This document shows positions 62,808 to 64,000 of a DNA stretch of 64,000 nucleotides, one piece after another (within the stretch, counting starts at the first letter, position 1; every line of letters starts with the position of its first letter). The position numbers and the translations under genes were made by a program. Source of the DNA: DASZBX01 sp035943635 (GTDB lineage: Bacteria; Actinomycetota; Actinomycetes; Streptomycetales; Catenulisporaceae). The notes beneath the pieces were generated by a model that saw only the letters and a program-made list of their open reading frames with translations, was not told the DNA's origin and did no database searches. The DNA is taken from assembly GCA_035943635.1 (NCBI GenBank), contig DASZBX010000006.1, forward strand, positions 1-64,000, in the 5' to 3' direction.

Positions 62808-63292
62808 TCAACACGACACCGCCACGCTGTCGACCCCGCAGGCGCACAGGTGCGGACCGAGCGGCGTCTCGTAGAAAGCGCCCCATCGCGGCTTGTACAT
62901 CACCCACTCGTTCGGCCCGACCTCCTGAAGCCCGCCCCCGGCCAGCAGCTCGGCGTCGAGCCGAAACCCACGGCCAGGCGGGTGCAGCTCCGCGCGCAAC
63001 TGGCTCCCGTCGCAGCCCGGCCGTACCACCGGACCACCGATGGCGACCAGAGTTCGCCGGGGCAGTTCCGCGTTGCCGCCGTCCGCGTCGTAGAGCCGGA
63101 TCACGTGCACGATCGGCCGCCCATGCGCTCGGAACGCGGCCAGCACGCCCGCAATCGCCGGGATGGACCCCTCGCTCCCCGGAATCACGCTGCCGAGCTC
63201 TCCCGCGTGAAGTCGTTCCGCACGTCGATCGTGAGCAGCGCGCAGGTACGCGGATCGGGCGCATCCGGGGCCGGCTCGGACAGATCTGCCAC
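62808..63292 (-). pseudogene. isochorismatase-family hydrolase, N-terminal fragment with frameshift
   Basis: The GTG at 63292 (GAGGAGA upstream) starts VADLSEPAPDAPDP and reaches the catalytic Asp region CALLTIDVRNDFTRE. One G is missing in a G-run near 63208; in the next frame the protein goes on as GSVIPGSEGSIPAIAGVLAA, HVIRLYDADGGNAELPRR, YKPRWGAFYETPL (catalytic Lys region) and stops after GVDSVAVSC. The remaining end is found at 61098-61265. Doubly inactivated. Confidence 0.82.
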
Positions 63293-63371
63293 GGCGGCTT
63301 ATCTCCTCGTGTCGTCGGGTTCTACCAGCCACATGCTCGCGGCACCCGCAGCCGATGTCCAACAGTTTCGC

Positions 63372-64000
63372 CTACTGGCCGCCAGACGGAAGGGTGATGT
63401 CCGCCGCAGCCAGAACGGCCTCCGCCTGCCGGATCAGCGGACTGTCGATCATCTGTCCGTCGACGGCGACCACGCCGCCGTCCCGGGCCGCGGCGACAAC
63501 CCGCGCGGCCCACACGACCTGCGTCTCCGTAGGCCGGAACGCCGCACGCACGACCGACACCTGACTCGGATGAATACACGCCTTGAGCGCGAACCCCGAC
63601 GCGGCCGCATCCTCGGCCTCCGCGGCCAGGCCGTCCACATCGCCGATGTCCGTGCAGACCGCGTCGATGGCGCTCCGCCCGTATGCCGTGGCAGCCAACA
63701 GCACCGCGGACCGCGCATGCTGGGCGACGAGCCGGTAGCGGCCGTCCGGGAACCGGCTGGTCCGCCCGTTCATCGCCGCGATCAGATCCTCGGCGCCCCA
63801 CATCATTGCCACCACATTCGGCTGCGCAGCGAGCGCCGCGGCGTTCAGCACCCCGAGCGGCGTCTCGCACAACGCCACGACCCGCCACCCATCCAGCGCC
63901 GCGACCTGCTCCGCGTGCTCGGCTTTGGGCAGCATGACCATCCGGTAGCCGCTCGCCCGCAGCGCCGCGAGGTCGGCGGCGTGCTCGGGGGAGGAGACGG
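63372..64000 (-). CDS. HpcH/HpaI (CitE-like) aldolase/lyase, 5' end outside window
   Basis: About 209 C-terminal residues of a citrate-lyase-beta-like protein: SGYRMVMLPKAEHAEQVAAL, VVALCETPLGVLNAAALAA (Glu of the metal site), MMWGAEDLIAAMNGRTSRF (Glu-Asp pair) and GFALKACIHPSQVSVVRAAF, all typical of the TIM-barrel CitE/malyl-CoA lyase family. It acts on acyl-CoA thioesters such as malyl- or citramalyl-CoA. It is on the same strand as, and 80 bases upstream of, the isochorismatase fragment. Confidence 0.9.
   Translation of the reverse strand, partial: VSSPEHAADLAALRASGYRMVMLPKAEHAEQVAALDGWRVVALCETPLGVLNAAALAAQPNVVAMMWGAEDLIAAMNGRTSRFPDGRYRLVAQHARSAVLLAATAYGRSAIDAVCTDIGDVDGLAAEAEDAAASGFALKACIHPSQVSVVRAAFRPTETQVVWAARVVAAARDGGVVAVDGQMIDSPLIRQAEAVLAAADITLPSGGQ

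Overview
The window is high-GC DNA from an actinomycete-like bacterium. Codons end mostly in G or C, GTG starts and 4-base ATGA/GTGA overlaps are common, and the gene content (actinobacterial HTH proteins, a stressosome, CHAD, GH87 and RCC1 secreted proteins) fits soil actinomycetes such as Catenulisporales or Streptomycetales. Nothing here fixes the genus. No rRNA, tRNA, CRISPR array, intact transposase or replication origin was recognised.

Layout. 1-11.9 kb: a short repeat end, an MFS exporter, a large HTH protein carrying about 33 twelve-residue repeats, a molybdopterin oxidoreductase with its cytochrome b, a LysR/TDT-transporter divergon, three neighbouring shortened genes (hydrolase, LacI, MATE), an APH-type kinase and an S51 peptidase. 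12.8-19.2 kb: a signalling island with a response regulator, a receiver-PP2C phosphatase, an RsbW-like kinase, STAS proteins and a complete rsbR-rsbS-rsbT stressosome operon, followed by a hemerythrin. 19.3-23 kb: CYTH-CHAD, a second hemerythrin, a complete MITE-like repeat and an SDR. 23.1-27.9 kb: a decayed GMC oxidoreductase region, an SDR and a GH15 glucan hydrolase. 28.4-33.1 kb: a seven-gene overlapping Mrp/Mbh-type cation/proton antiporter operon. 35.3-41.9 kb: a probable conflict (defence) island with an S-4TM pore-forming protein translationally coupled to a giant phosphotransferase-STAND-TPR protein, a convergent LuxR-type regulator and an LRV-repeat protein. 42-47 kb: a broken L-fucose-type catabolic operon and gene scraps. 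47.1-56.5 kb: two large divergently transcribed secreted proteins (RCC1/IPT and GH87). 56.6-64 kb: a hydrolase, PrpD/IclR scraps, a cobalamin-riboswitch-controlled cbtB-cbtA pair with cbtA broken, two Fe-S proteins, an ECF sigma/redoxin pair lying inside a split isochorismatase-type gene, and a partial CitE-type lyase.

Two things stand out. The S-4TM plus phosphotransferase-STAND-TPR operon looks like an undescribed membrane-pore immune module. In addition, at least ten loci consist of a gene's head and tail (or pieces of two neighbours) joined with the middle missing, sometimes with 1-base frameshifts, while adjacent operons are intact. That is either unusually heavy deletion-driven decay or an assembly problem, and it should be checked before functions are assigned.
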